A DNA stretch of 64,000 bases from Artocarpus heterophyllus (lineage: Eukaryota > Streptophyta > Magnoliopsida > Rosales > Moraceae), in contig CM046330.1 of the NCBI GenBank assembly GCA_025403435.1, positions 21,598,239-21,662,238 on the forward strand, read 5' to 3'. This document shows positions 11,740 to 23,330 of the stretch, piece by piece. The notes beneath the pieces are model-generated. The model was not told the origin of the DNA, made no database searches, and saw only the letters and a list, made by a program, of their open reading frames with translations. Each line of letters starts with the position of its first letter. Positions within the stretch are counted from its first letter, which is position 1. Position numbers and translations under genes: made by a program.

Positions 11740-13821
11740 TTGAATGACATAATGTCAATGTTTTGATTTCTGAGGTTTTTTTGTGTCTTAAGTCCCTAAC
11801 ATTTTTTTTTCGAGTCTGATTCAATAGTTTGTGCTTTTTGTAAGCTTCTAAGTGTTCCGGGCCATTGTTTCGGGGCCATGGTGTTGCCGGTTCTAGCGGC
11901 TACACAAATTAAATTTTTTCAAACATTTTGTTGGCCACAGCCACCAAAAATGGTAGTTTCTGAAGAACACCAGACAATAAACGCAACAAATATTGGCGGA
12001 TACTGCCTGGTGACTACAGTGGAGACCTAATGTTGGTTGGTATCTTGAGGGTATATTTTGTATTTCAAATACAATGTGATCACATGACAGTACGTAACAT
12101 TAACTGAACACACACACATATTTTGCATAAGTCAATCAAAGCTTTAAATTTGTGATATACCACTAAGGAGCCCCCAAAACTACTACACCATGAACAGTGG
12201 TAATGTTGTTGCGGTCCTGTATAAGAAGGCCATGTCTAAGTAACAAGAGAAACTAACTTCGAGCCCTCCTCTCCATCGAGGGAATTAGAAGATAAGAAAC
12301 TGGCACCAACATCAGAAGGATCCACAAACAAGTTTTTTTTTTTTATTCCTATTTTATTTTATTTGTTTTTTTTTTCCCTTTGAGTGATACTCTTTGACCT
12401 TCAGATTTTCATTATCTTTGTTTCCAGGGGTTTTGCGTTCATGCCAACAGATGGTGCTTCATGTACAGCCCTTGTGTCACCTACACAGCCCTTGGTGCAA
12501 TTACCACATATTGTACTCCAAGACTCTAATCGCTAATGCCCTAATCATCATTTTCATTCTCACTCTTTTTTATCATGGAAGAACTTTTTATATAGGCATT
12601 GAGCAGTTGCCAAAAGACATTTTTTTTCTGATGTCAGTTCACCAGTTCTTTTCAACAGTTTCTCCAACAATTATTCAAGTTTCATGCATTGAACTAAACG
12701 TTCACAGCAGGGAAGATCAAAACTTCCAATCAAGAGGATGTCAAAACTTCAGAAGGGGTAAAAAGTACAGGACTAAACTTTCCAATTTAAACTACAAATC
12801 AATTACAAAATTGAATAACATTTTCTTCAACTTCCTAGTTACAATACTTGCAATCAAAATTTTCGGACTCAGAACCTAATTAATCAATCTAACTGTCCAA
12901 AATTCTCTGCAGATGTGGAGGAATTTAAATCAAATGCATGATTTAACGGGAATAGAAGTACTATCATAGAACAAAGTTAAGACATTGGAATTGGAAGAAT
13001 TTGATACCAACTTTCATCATAAATAAAAAGGAACTACTAAGTAACTAATCTTCTACCACCACCCAAAAAAAAAAAAAATCGGAGGAACCTAATCCTAGCT
13101 CCCATCATATAAGCAATCTTCTAGGATGAATTTTGGCTCACAAAAGAAATTGTATATCCTCCTGAGTGTTAGATGGCAAAATAAATCATACAATTCCTGA
13201 TGACTTGTAAGGTAATTGCCCGCCTGAATTGCCAATGACCTATGACATACTGCTGACACTTATCCAACCTACACAAACCTCCGGTCTGCATTTCCACTAA
13301 TGAACGAAGTAGATCTCCATTTGCCTGGAGAGTGGACACATAATTAGTGTACCACTTTGGTACTTTGAAATGTTATTTAATCACTATCGTTATTACTTTC
13401 ATTTTTATAAAACAGTCCTTTCTTTTGTGATATAGTCCTTTTTAGTTTCAAGCAATTTTTTTTGTCACGATAGAGTCCTTTCTAGTTTCAAACAATTACA
13501 AAACTGAAAAACGCATTTTTTGACTTTTTCTCACACAGCCTTAGATTCAAAACTATTTTTCCATTATCTGAACCAACCTTTTTCTCCAACAATTTGTCTG
13601 TAGTTGCTTCCATAAGCGTTTCAAAATTATTCCAACAAAAAGTATCAACAAAAATTCAATTTTGTGGTGGTTAGTTGACGAGGAAGAGTGTACAAAAGCA
13701 TTCTAGTTTCAGGGCACTGGAAAAATTTTCAGAGCAAGTAGCTAAAACAACATGCTTCAGGAAAATAAAAGATGGTACGAATGTCAAAACTTCTGGTAAA
13801 CAGGATTTTCCATCGAGAGAG
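11740..13821. other. Unassigned sequence
   Basis: No gene or element was recognised. A 161-codon open stretch (12394-12879) lacks an ATG at its start and has no domain-like features. Text around 13080-13340 has more balanced composition and could be untranslated or intronic sequence of a lost gene. Confidence 0.4.
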
Positions 13822-15889
13822 TGTCACGCTCCGGAATACGGGAGGTGATGTGGCGGGTTAATTAAATTAATTAAGAGGGAATTTAATTAAAATCAAGAGT
13901 TTATGGGTTACATTAAATAATAAAATGTAAAGGTTCAAGAAAACCATTGCATGAAAAATAAATGATAAACATAGCGAGTATGAGTCCCACTGACCCACAA
14001 CTTGTGCACACACATGGTACTGACAATATAATAATACAACTACAGTCCAAACGTAAGGAAAATTAAAAACATTACATGCCTTGTTTAATTTATACAGACA
14101 ATCTAATCAATCCTTCTACTGCTCCTGAGTTCGGTCCGTTGAATCCTCTCCGAACCTAAACGGGAAACCACCTAGAAGGGGGAAAATTTAAAACAAGGAA
14201 AATGTGAGCGAAAGGCTCAGTAGGACTATTTTTTAGCAAATTATTTAAAAGAAACATTTAATAAATAAATAAATTTAAATAAAACCGTTCTTACCCAAAA
14301 CAGTTCACTCGGACAACCAGAATTATCATTTTCTTTTCCTAGGCAAACCATAAGAATATCACCACCATAGTGGCCCAGCTGGGTTTCGGGACTTGCCCCC
14401 AAGGTCGATTGCTACACGACCCGATCTCTGATATGGCATCATGCCTATGTGTCTATTTTCATCATCATTCAAAACCCATTTACCAAGTATTGTCATTTAC
14501 ATTTATTATGAAGTTCATTTTAGTTCACGGTATATTAAAATATAACCGATAAATTCATTTTCAAAGCCAACTCATTTTGAAACTAGGCTACCAAGAAATG
14601 GGGTAGAAGTCCTACTTCGATACTCGTACCGGTGTCCCACACCGTAATCCCGGTCCGCTATACGTTAGCTCCGCGGAACCACAAATGATCCTAGATACAC
14701 ACTAAGTCGATCAATATCTAGTTCGAGACATTCTATGTTACTAAACCATTTTCATGATGTCCTAGTGTGCAATTTGTATCTTTAAAATCATTATACAAGG
14801 TTGGAATTTAAATCGGGGTTCAAAACAGTGAAAACAGGTGAAAAATCACAAAATTTTCCATGCCCCGCCGCCCTGCCGGACTCCCTGATTCGGTCGGCCG
14901 AACTGTTCAGTTTGGCCTACCAGAAACCAGGTCCGGTCAGCCAGACATTCCCAGGTTCGGCCTGCCGAACGGTGCAGTCCGGTCTGCCAATCCCATGAAT
15001 CCGGCCTGCCGAACTGGGAAAACCCAGAAATTCCAGCCACGGGTTTTCGATCCCCCAAAACCCAAATCTTGATTCTAACCTGTTTTTCTCAAATCTCAGG
15101 CATGGAAAACATTCATAGATGATAGAAAAACATGTTTGGACCCTTTTGAACTCATTTAAACAAGATTTAAACTCAAAAATCTCAAAAATCCAAAAATGGA
15201 GAAAAATGAGGAAAAATAAAAAATCTTGAATCTAATCCGTTTTTCTTCAATCTAAGCTTAGATTCTAGTTGTTCTAAGTTCATTTAACTCAAACCAAGAG
15301 TTTTCTAAGTTCAAACGAACTTAAATTTTAAAAATGCACAAAATTAAAAATTTTGGAAAAAGTTTAGAAATTTCAAAACTAACCTCGAATCGAAGCTCCA
15401 ATCCGCGTTCTTGGTAGCGAAATCTCATCCCCGAGCTTCCTCCTTGCTAACCCGAAGCTTGGATTCGACTTTTGATTCAAAAATTTGAGAGAGAATTGAG
15501 AGAGAACGAGGCAAACCGAGAGAGAGGAAGAGAGAGAGAGCTCACGGGTGAGGAGAGAAGAAAGAGAGTGAGAGCTGAGAGTGAAGAGAGAGGGGGAGGT
15601 GAGAGAATAAATAGAGAGAAACAGTGGGCGATTTTACTATGCGAAAACCAAATGCTACCCACGGTTTTGTAAAACGGAATATTTTTAACATTTTACAAAT
15701 TGATGTGCTTTTAAAACTCAAAACATCATTTTAAAACAATAAGAAATCATTTGAATTCATCAAATTAACAAAACAACCAAAAATTCAAAATTTAACCAAA
15801 TAATTAAATTAATGTTGAAACATTAATTATGGCACACTAATTCATCATTTTACATTACAATAATATTAAATAAATTTCGGGGCGTTACA
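13822..15889 (-). mobile_element. Solo LTR 2 (gypsy type, family A, inverted)
   Basis: On the minus strand it begins TGTAACGCCCCGAAATTTATTTAAT at 15889 and ends GGAGCGTGACA at 13822. It aligns along its length with solo LTR 1. GAGAG flanks both sides (13817-13821 and 15890-15894), though the right one lies in a GA microsatellite. It holds the same parts in reverse: the TACTGAGC...GCTCAC motif (14204-14222), the block giving the spurious MAQLGFGTCPQGR reading (about 14370-14450), a palindrome cluster (14868-15016) and a GA-rich leader (about 15480-15610). It ends 124 bp beyond the stop codon of the host gene at 16013-16964, so it probably sits in or beside that gene's 3' UTR. Confidence 0.9.
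14868..15016. repeat. TCGGCMKGCCGA palindrome cluster, solo LTR 2
   Basis: Six or more copies occur, such as TTCGGTCGGCCGAAC, TTCGGCCTGCCGAAC, CCGGTCTGCCAATC and CCGGCCTGCCGAAC. The cluster matches the position of the one in solo LTR 1, but the units are not copied one-for-one. Confidence 0.85.
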
Positions 15890-16012
15890 GAGAGAGAGAG
15901 AGAGAGAGTTATGAGGACTTAAAAAAACATTATGCTCTTGTGAACAAAATAAACATCTAAATTACAATGCACTACCCATCATATATCAAACCAACAATTT
16001 CATAATCGAACC

Positions 16013-16964
16013 TCATTTGTCAACTTCCATGGCCTGTTCGGCTTTGGCTTTTGCCAATGCAGTCAACTTGGTCTTCACTTTCCTCTTCCCAACTTGAAAC
16101 CCACTTCCATCCTTCTTCTTGCCACTCCCATCAACCTGTTTTGAAAAATTAGCTAAGGAAAACTGCTAGGTATATCTGAAACACATATTTGACCAAAATA
16201 TAACCACAAGAATAACCTAGTCCTAGATTACTTTCCATTAATATTTTAACAACCCAATTTTAATAAAAAAAAATTATGTGATGTCTAGATCACCGGTTCA
16301 AATTGCCGGTTCAAATTGCTACAATAGTGAAAATATTGTAGCAAAACCGATTTGAACTGGAATTTTCCAGTTAGAACAGGGAACCAAAAATCACATTAAC
16401 AATTTTCCATTCATTAAAACCAATATAGCAAATAAACAAGTTAACCTTTCTTCTTTCACACTTGGTATAAATCAAGGAAAAATAAAACTCGTGAAATTTT
16501 AATTGAAAAACAAATAAATTTAAAACCTTTATAAATCAACAAAAAGAAAAGAGAGATGATTGAATTAACAAGGAAAAAAAAGAGTAAATGATTCTAAAGA
16601 ACGGGGCTTACTTTCATCTTATTCTTTTTAGCTTGAAGCTTCTTTGCCTTCTTTTCTTTGTCTTCTTTCTCTCCTAGAAAAAATAATGATTGATTATAAC
16701 CACATCATAAGCCCACATACAAGAATAACAAAATAAGGGGGTGTTTGGCAGTGGTGGGAACCACTCAGTTTTCACCACAATCTCAGTTATGAACAGTGTA
16801 AAGCTCTCACATGCTACAGTAAAAATGGTTCCCACCACTGGTTCCCACCATTTTTCCAAACACCTTATAAATAAATCCATAGAAAGAGATTGAAGAAGGA
16901 ATTTTACTTTGGAGTTTGAATTCGTGCTGTTTTTTCTTTTAGCAAGATTGTTTTTCTTCGACAT
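16013..16964 (-). CDS. Small lysine-rich plant protein, function unknown
   Basis: There are three exons on the minus strand. Exon 1 (16964-16908) encodes MSKKNNLAKRKNSTNSNSK. Exon 2 (16668-16612) encodes a Lys/Glu-rich helix (KEDKEKKAKKLQAKK). Exon 3 (16135-16013) encodes VDGSGKKKDGSGFQVGKRK through KAKAEQAMEVDK and the stop. Donors are GTAAAA and GTAAGC, and the last acceptor is TTTTCAAAACAG. The predicted product has about 78 residues, is very basic except for its MEVDK end, and has no membrane segment. It matches the pattern of a conserved small plant protein family from memory; I know no proven function. Oddity: the obvious acceptor TTTTTTCTAG (exon to 16673) would break the frame, because exon 1 lacks one G at its donor. 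Using the AG five bases downstream restores the frame. A MITE lies in intron 1 and a solo LTR just past the stop. Confidence 0.75.
16737..16864. mobile_element. MITE copy 1 (GGGTGTTTGG ends) in host intron
   Basis: Inverted ends read GGGTGTTTGGCAGTGGTGGG and, at the other side, TGGTTCCCACC...CCAAACACC. The middle holds GTGTAAAGCTCTCACATGC, shared with copies at 38280-38404 and 53817-53965. It is about 128 bp and non-coding, and it sits wholly inside intron 1 (16669-16907) of the host gene. The superfamily is not certain (hAT- or Harbinger-like ends); the left flank is TAA and the right flank TTA. Confidence 0.8.
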
Positions 16965-17786
16965 TTCTTTAAGTTTGCTGTAGACAACGAAGCAACTAAA
17001 CCCCAGCCAAGCGAAGTAAAAGGAGAATGAAGAACTTTTGGCGAAACAGTGTTTATCATATTTACATTTCCGTCGCCATATTTCTAAGTATTCGAGTTTT
17101 TTCCTCTAACTTTCGTTTATTATTGATATGTGCCCAATTAGCGCAGTTAATTACCCAAACCTCAAGTAGGTGCTTCATTCTTGACTATTTCGGAGCACGT
17201 ACCTCAATTTTGTTAAGGGCGATTTTATAGAATTAAAATTGCCCTAATTTAGCCTCATGACACTCTAAATAGTATAAATTTAGCCTCTAAAATTTCAATA
17301 AGAAATGTCAATAGCTCTTCTGTCTCCCAAATGATAAATTTCTGATGATCCGTGCACATGGGATGCAAGCGATATGCCTGTAACGAGTTGAATCGCAAAA
17401 AAGCTTCTTTCTCACCTATAAGAAAGGTGATCCAAGATTTGGAAAAATCTCACTTAGCTTTAAATTTGAGTTGATTATGTTAGTTTCAGTCTTAAACACA
17501 AGTAATTTATGCAGCTTTATCTTTAATGACTTGTAACATGCATCTTACATAAATCTCAGGTGCATGAATCATCAAAAACCTAACATTGAGGAGATAAAAT
17601 GATTGTTAGTGTCACGGATTAAAACTTCGAGTCAAATTTATACCATTTGAAGCATTAGGGGCTAAAGTATAACAACCCTAATGCCTCAAGAGATAGAAAT
17701 GGATAGATCCCTTTTGTTAAATATATAATTAAATTTTAAAAAGTTTATTTTTTTATTTATCACCATTTTTATGAGTTTAGGATGGT

Positions 17787-17827
<41 letters not shown>

Positions 17828-18222
17828 TGATGCAACGCATGTTTAAGCTAGATCGATCAAAATCCATATTTCAATCAAGACATGTAGTTTGGTTGAGTGT
17901 TAATTGGAAATATAGAACATATTTGAAAAAAAAAATGAGTAAGATAATCATATTGTTGATTGTACGATAACAAAATCAAAGAAAGATATGATTGCAAGAT
18001 TGGTAGTCTAAATCTATACTCCACAGTTTGAGAACAAAGATGAGCACTTTATTATTGATAAAACTATAATGGACATCTACTTCTAATTATGGAGACAACT
18101 TTTCTTTTTGATTGTGGTAGCAGTTGACTGCAAGGTATATATATTGATTAGACCTAAAGCATCATTTATTAATAATAATTCTATTTAAAAAGGTATTTAG
18201 CAAAATCAATTCAAGGCAAATC
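16965..18222. other. Upstream of host gene; no further gene seen
   Basis: The first 60-100 bp presumably hold the 5' UTR and promoter of the minus-strand gene. The rest is AT-rich without recognisable ORFs or element ends. Confidence 0.4.
17790..17825. repeat. (TA)n microsatellite
   Basis: An uninterrupted alternating AT/TA run of about 36 bp. Confidence 0.95.
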
Positions 18223-18954
18223 TATCACGAACCTAAACCCGGGTGGTGACGTGGTAGTTTAATTAAGATAATTAAATAGGTTTAACTTAACATACCGATT
18301 ATTTTATTAATAATTTAAGGAAAAGTTTTTAAGTAATTTATAAAAATGTGGTAAACTTTAAACCATTGTGAAATATTATCAACCATTAAAATTTAGCAAG
18401 TGAAATTTCTTAAATGACCTCAAAAAATAAATTTAAAGTCATGAAATTCATCAAAAAGCAGTCTGGGCCTCATCGGACCCTACACGGTGCACACACAGTA
18501 TAGACATATAAAAATAATACAACTATAGTCCAACAAAAAAGTAAACACAGTCCTTATTATTACATGCCTTGAAAAATAATAATAGAGAAGCCAAACGTCT
18601 CACGATCCATGCGAGAATACCAGCAACATCCTACTCGATAGCGTACTACAATTTACTTAGAGAGGGGGAGATTTAAAACAAAATAGTAAAATTGTGAGCA
18701 AAAAGGTCAGTAGAACTTGAGTTTCAAAATCATCATTTATAAAATAAAATAAATGAATTTAAATCCAATTATAGAGGAATATTAAATGAATTAACAAATT
18801 CATACTTACCTGTCATCCTTTGTGAGTATCTTGGACCATTCATCAATCCTCATAATAATTGGTCAACCAAATTCAAACTTACCATTCATCATCTGTGATT
18901 GCCTCGAAACATTCATCAATGTCATCATGTGCAAAGCCTACTAATCACCATCAT

Positions 18955-19098
18955 AGTAGCCCAGCTGGGTTTCGAGATTGTCCCCAAGGTCACTCTCTGC
19001 ACTACCCGATCTCTGTGTGTGTGGCATCATGTACAAGGTTTCGGGACTTGCCTTTAAGGTCACTCGATATGACCTGATCTCTATATGTGGCATCATTA
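18955..19098. repeat. Tandem duplication of the family-A LTR block
   Basis: TGGGTTTCGAGATTGTCCCC...TCTGTGTGTGTGGCATCATG is followed at once by GGTTTCGGGACTTGCCTTT...TCTATATGTGGCATCATT. Single copies of this block occur in solo LTR 1 (about 3655-3735, inverted) and solo LTR 2 (about 14370-14450). Confidence 0.75.
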
Positions 19099-19601
19099 AC
19101 TTAATAATCATGCCAAACGGGGATTCTTAGTCCGTTTGGTGTTTACTGCCATATAATCATTCCATTCATTATCATTCATTTATCATCATTCATTTATCAT
19201 CATTATTTGTAAGCAATACATATTGGAAATAAAATGTACATATAGGATATGGCCAAAACGCTATTAAAACCATGGCTATCCAAGAAAAGGGGGGGTATAA
19301 AGTCCTACTTCATTATTTAGCACCATTCACGCCTACAATGAAATCCTATTCCGCTAAATGTTAGCTCCACAAAATAGAAAGCAATCTTAGGTGTAGACTA
19401 AATACATTAATGTCAAAACATCGACATGTTTCACTACTATGCTATTCATGGCTTTTTAGCGTGCCTTTAGATTCAAAATAATCATGAATGTAATCTTCAC
19501 ATTCTTAGTGTTTTTGAACAAAAAAACATAATCCATAAAACATGTCTTAGTCAAAAAATGATAAAGAACCAATGGACAAAAATTGCCAATTTAAGCTGCA
19601 C

Positions 19602-19784
19602 AATCGGCCTACCGATGTACTAGGTTTGGCCTGCTGGACCTGTGAGTTCGGGCTGCCTATTACACAAGTTTGACTTGTCAAACTTATGCAGTGTAGTCGA
19701 CCGCACTATATTACTCATGGTTGACCGCATGCTAGTGTGGCTTGGTCGACTGTGTTACATAATACGCAGTCGACTGTGTTGTCG
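19602..19784. repeat. Mixed palindrome cluster: TCGGCCTACCGA and GTCGAC
   Basis: AATCGGCCTACCGATG, TTTGGCCTGCTGGACC and TTCGGGCTGCCTATT are followed by a second palindromic type: TAGTCGACCGC, GGTTGACCGC, GGTCGACTGTG and CAGTCGACTGTG. Confidence 0.7.
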
Positions 19785-20717
19785 TTAGCAGTATGCTCTG
19801 TTTCGAACATCCGAGTTTCAAACCAAATTTAAGTCATTCCAGATCTATTCTAATGCATATAAAACATGTCCAAATGATCCATAAACATGATATGAAGCTT
19901 ACAAACTCAGTTTCATCCACATGGAACTCACCTTCATCATTTTACATGCATTTTTACAATTTATTTTGAAATGAACCAAAAATATAAAAACAAGTTTTAA
20001 TTTAGTTTTAATCCAAGTAAAGCATGAATTCATGTTGAAACACATTCCACAGTATCAGGTTATGTGTTGTTTATACATATCAAACCTCTAATCATAACAT
20101 GCAATGCAAAATTTTAACAAATTTGTCTAATATGCAAATTGCTCTAGCTGTATGTAAGAACCAAAATTTGAACACGAATTTGATCTTCAAAATCAGAGTT
20201 TAAACTTCTAAATCATGATTTTAATTTTTGCTAGGAATGACTCCAACCTAAGACGAACATTTTGTTGCAGCTTGGTGATGTCAACTCAAACTTCTAGCTC
20301 TTGCTTGGCTGGGAATAAAGGCTTTGTGTTTTGAGTTCTTTGTTTTCTGCTAGAAAATGTTTATTGTATTCTTTGTGTCTTGTTTGAATTATGTGGAGCT
20401 ATACACAAGAGTGTTTGAATGATTCTTGGTTGTATAGAGAGAGAAAGATGTGAAAAACAAGGTGAAGAAGGGAAAGAGAGAGAGTTGTGAGGATGAGCGA
20501 TGGAGACATGAAGAAAACAAGGAGTAAGCTAAGCTGTATATGGTTTTGTTTACTCAAAACTCTTGTATCCATATGTTTGAAATGGTTAGACTTAACTAGG
20601 TTATCAAAATGGTTTTGGACCTAGGGCATTAGATGGGATTTTAATTTGACGGGACATGTGATGTCAAATCCCATATTTATCTAAGAGTTACATAAGATGT
20701 AATTGGTAAAGTGTTAC

Positions 20718-20930
20718 CTACCCTAATAACCATACTTTAGCTGACAAGCCAAAGCTTACTTAAAGTGAGGTGAAATATGGATCTTGGCCCACTAAAATTA
20801 CAATTGTTGTGATTGCCAAATTAATATTGAGGGTTATTAATTTGATAAAATTAGTGAGATTTAAATTATGCCTCATTAAAAATTATTTAATAAAATGCTA
20901 AGTACTCTGTGTATATATTTGTTGTAGATA
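20718..20930. other. Sequence between LTR 3 and copia gag
   Basis: This should hold the copia primer-binding site and leader, but no TGGTATCAGAGC-like site and nothing similar to the copia 3' LTR at 35980-37483 was seen. The copia element has therefore lost its 5' LTR. Confidence 0.45.
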
Positions 20931-21770
20931 ATGGCATCAAACACCACATCTAACTTGTCATTGCGAACGATCCTTTAGAAGGATAAGCTCAATGGGACTA
21001 ACTTCCTTGACTGGTATAGAAACTTGAGAATTGTTCTTAAGCAAGAGAGGAAGGAATATGTCCTTGATCAACCTATCCCTGATGAACCAGCTGCTAATGC
21101 TCCTAGAGCTCAAAAGGATGCTCACAGTAAGCATCTCAATGACTCTGTTGATGTCACTTGCCTCATGCTTGGAAGCATGGAATCAGAGCTTCAGAAGCAA
21201 CTGATGGAAATGGAGGCTTATACCATGATAGGCCATCTCAAGGAAATGTTCCAAGAGAAAGCTAGAATTGAGAGGTTTGCCACCTTAAAGGCATTACTCT
21301 CGTGCAAGTTAACTGCTGGCGGTTCAATGAGTCCTCATGTTCTAAAGATGAAGGATCATCTTGATCAAAAACTTGGTCTTGAGATTAGCCAAGAGTTGGC
21401 TGCTGACATCATTCTCTAATTTTTGCCAGATGCTTATGATGGGTTCATTATGAACTACAACCTGCATAATATGGAGAAGACTATTTTCTGAGTTGCACGG
21501 GATGCTTAAGACTGTTGAGCAGAACATCAAGAGTACCAAAGATGTTCAGATGGTTAATAAAGCGAAAGGTATGAAAAGGAAAGGAAAGGGTAAGAGCAAG
21601 AATAAGGCTCCCAAGGACTTTAAGAAGCCCAAGCCTAACCCCAAGCCCAATCCTGAACCTAAGGCAAAACCACCAAAAGAGGGAGTATGCTTTTTCTGAA
21701 ATGAGCCTGGTCATTGGAAAAGAAACTGCAAGCTCTATTTGGATGATCTGAAGAAGAAGAAGAATAGTAT
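20931..21770 (+). pseudogene. gag: copia gag (broken)
   Basis: The translation from ATG 20931 opens MASNTTSNLSLRTIL, has an early TAG, then continues KDKLNGTNFLDWYRNLRIVL, the usual start of the copia gag domain (UBN2-type). The longest open piece is 21024-21419. It continues after a TAA (DAYDGFIMNYNLHNMEK) into a Lys/Pro-rich linker (21540-21690). The zinc knuckle of the CX2CX4HX4C type near 21690-21735 is ruined: the second cysteine position is a TGA stop and its neighbour is Phe (CFF, stop, NEPGHWKRNC). The normal product packages element RNA. Confidence 0.85.
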
Positions 21771-21779
21771 GACTACTCC

Positions 21780-22142
21780 TTCAGGTATTTATGTTATAAC
21801 AGTCAATTTGTCTACTTCTGATTCCTAGGTATTAAATGCTAGATCTAGATCTCACATTTGCACTTATGTGTAGGGTCTTAAGAGGAGTAGAATCTTGCCT
21901 AAAGGCGAAGTGGACCTACGAGTTGGAAATGGAGCAAGAGTTGCTGCTTTAGCTGTAGGAACATATGAGTTGACTTTGCCTAGTGGACTTGTTTTAAGTT
22001 TAGAAAATTGTTATTATACACCTGCTATGAGTAGGAATATTATTTCTGTTTCTTGTTTGGACAAGGAAGGTTTTGAGTTTATTATTAGGAATAATAAATG
22101 CTCCATTTACCGTGATAACATTTTCTATAGATATGCTCCATG
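21780..22142 (+). pseudogene. copia protease region (broken, active site lost)
   Basis: The frame 21895-22143 (VGNGARVAALAVGTYELTL, SLENCYYTPAMSRNII) is the stretch that normally follows the aspartic protease active site. Just upstream, where VLDTG or similar is expected, the sequence reads VLNAR (about 21831-21845). The catalytic Asp is thus Asn and the following Thr-Gly is lost. A stop lies before VLNAR and another in HICTYV-stop-GLKRSR. Confidence 0.75.
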
Positions 22143-23330
22143 AACGAATGGTCTTTATGTTCTGAACATTGAAAACACAAACAAAAAGTCCATCTATAAT
22201 GTTAATATAAAGAAGTTTAAATCTAAAGATTTAAACTCTACCTATTTCTAGCGCTGTCATTTGGCCATATAAATGAGAAACGCATTTCAAAACTCCATCA
22301 ACATGGGCTTTTGAATTTATTTGATTTTGAATCATTTGAAGAATGTGAGTCTTGTTTATTAGGCAAAATGACTAGGACACCTTTTACTGGACATAATGAA
22401 AAGGCTAATGACTTATTGGGCCTTGTACATTCTGATGTATGTGGACCATTAAGTTCCACTACTAGAGGAGGTTTTTAGTACTTTATTACTTTCACAGATG
22501 ATTTCAGTAGATATGGCTGTGTCTATCTAATGAAACAAAAATTTGAATCTTTTGAAAAGCTCAAAATTTTCAAAAATGAAGTACCAAAATCAACTTGGTA
22601 AAAGTATTAAAGCACTTCAATTAGATCGAGGTGGTGAATACTTAATCAAGAATTCATTGATCATCTTAGAGATTGTAGGATAGTCTCATAATTAACTCCA
22701 CCAGGAACACCACAATGGAATGGTGTGTCTGAATGGAGAAATTGAGCTTTATTAGATATGGTTTGATCTATGATGAGTCAGTCAGATCTTCTAATATCCA
22801 TTGGGGATATGCTTTGGAAACTGCTGCATTTACACTAAACAGAGTTCTATCAAAGGCGGTTCAAAAGACACCATATGAGATGTGCACCGAAAAGTCACCT
22901 AGTTTGTCTTTTCTTAAGATTTGGGGTGTGAAACGTCAAATTTGAGATAAATTGGCACCCAAATCAGACAAATGCCTTTTTGTGGGATATCCTGAAGAAA
23001 CTAAAGGATATTACTTCTACAATGCTTCTAAGAACAAAGTGTTTGTTGCTCCAAATGGTGTCTTTTTAGAAAGAGAATTCATTTCTAAAGGAACTAGTGG
23101 GAGTAAAATTCAACTTGAAGAAATTCAAGAACCACAAAATAGCATTGAATCACCTGTGGAATCTCAACTAGATCAACAAGTAGTTGTTGAGCCTACACAA
23201 GTAGCACAAGGCTCAAGGAGGTCTGGTAGGACACGTCAGAGCCTTAAGAGATATGGATTTCTCTTAACTGATAATAATGGTGTGATGATTATGGATCAAA
23301 ATGAGCCCACATCGTACTAAAAGGCCATGA
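22143..23330 (+). pseudogene. copia integrase region (broken)
   Basis: Several frames are needed. The pre-integrase zinc segment (RCHLAI.., near 22250) and the core (VHSDVCGPLSS near 22430, TFTDDFSRYG near 22490, TPPGTPQWNGVSE near 22700) are recognisable. Open pieces 22733-22945 and 22952-23320 carry the C-terminal part (TAAFTLNRVLSKAV, KSDKCLFVGYPEETKGYYFYN), which typifies copia integrases. Frameshifts occur near 22600-22740, with stops at several conserved positions. Confidence 0.8.

Larger units (their letters stand above)
18223..20717 (-). mobile_element. Diverged gypsy-type LTR 3, ends approximate
   Basis: The left end (TATCACGAACCTAAACCCGGG, then GGTGACGTGG) matches the 3' end of family A after reverse complementing. 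The right end is placed where the minus strand reads GTAACACTTTACC, a decayed TGTAACAC. Order matches family A: TACTGACC...GCTCA (18694-18712), the GGTTTCGGGACTTGCC block (here tandemly doubled, about 18958-19095), a GTAGGACTTTATACC block (about 19295), a palindrome/GTCGAC cluster (19602-19784) and a GA-rich leader (about 20440-20500). No target duplication was found, so it is old or rearranged. Confidence 0.55.

Noticed and set aside
12394..12879. 161-codon open stretch
   Set aside because: It begins at a non-ATG codon, has no domain or homologue I recognise and sits in sequence of low complexity.
17790..17825. TA run as a promoter
   Set aside because: It is a plain microsatellite with no gene downstream in either direction.
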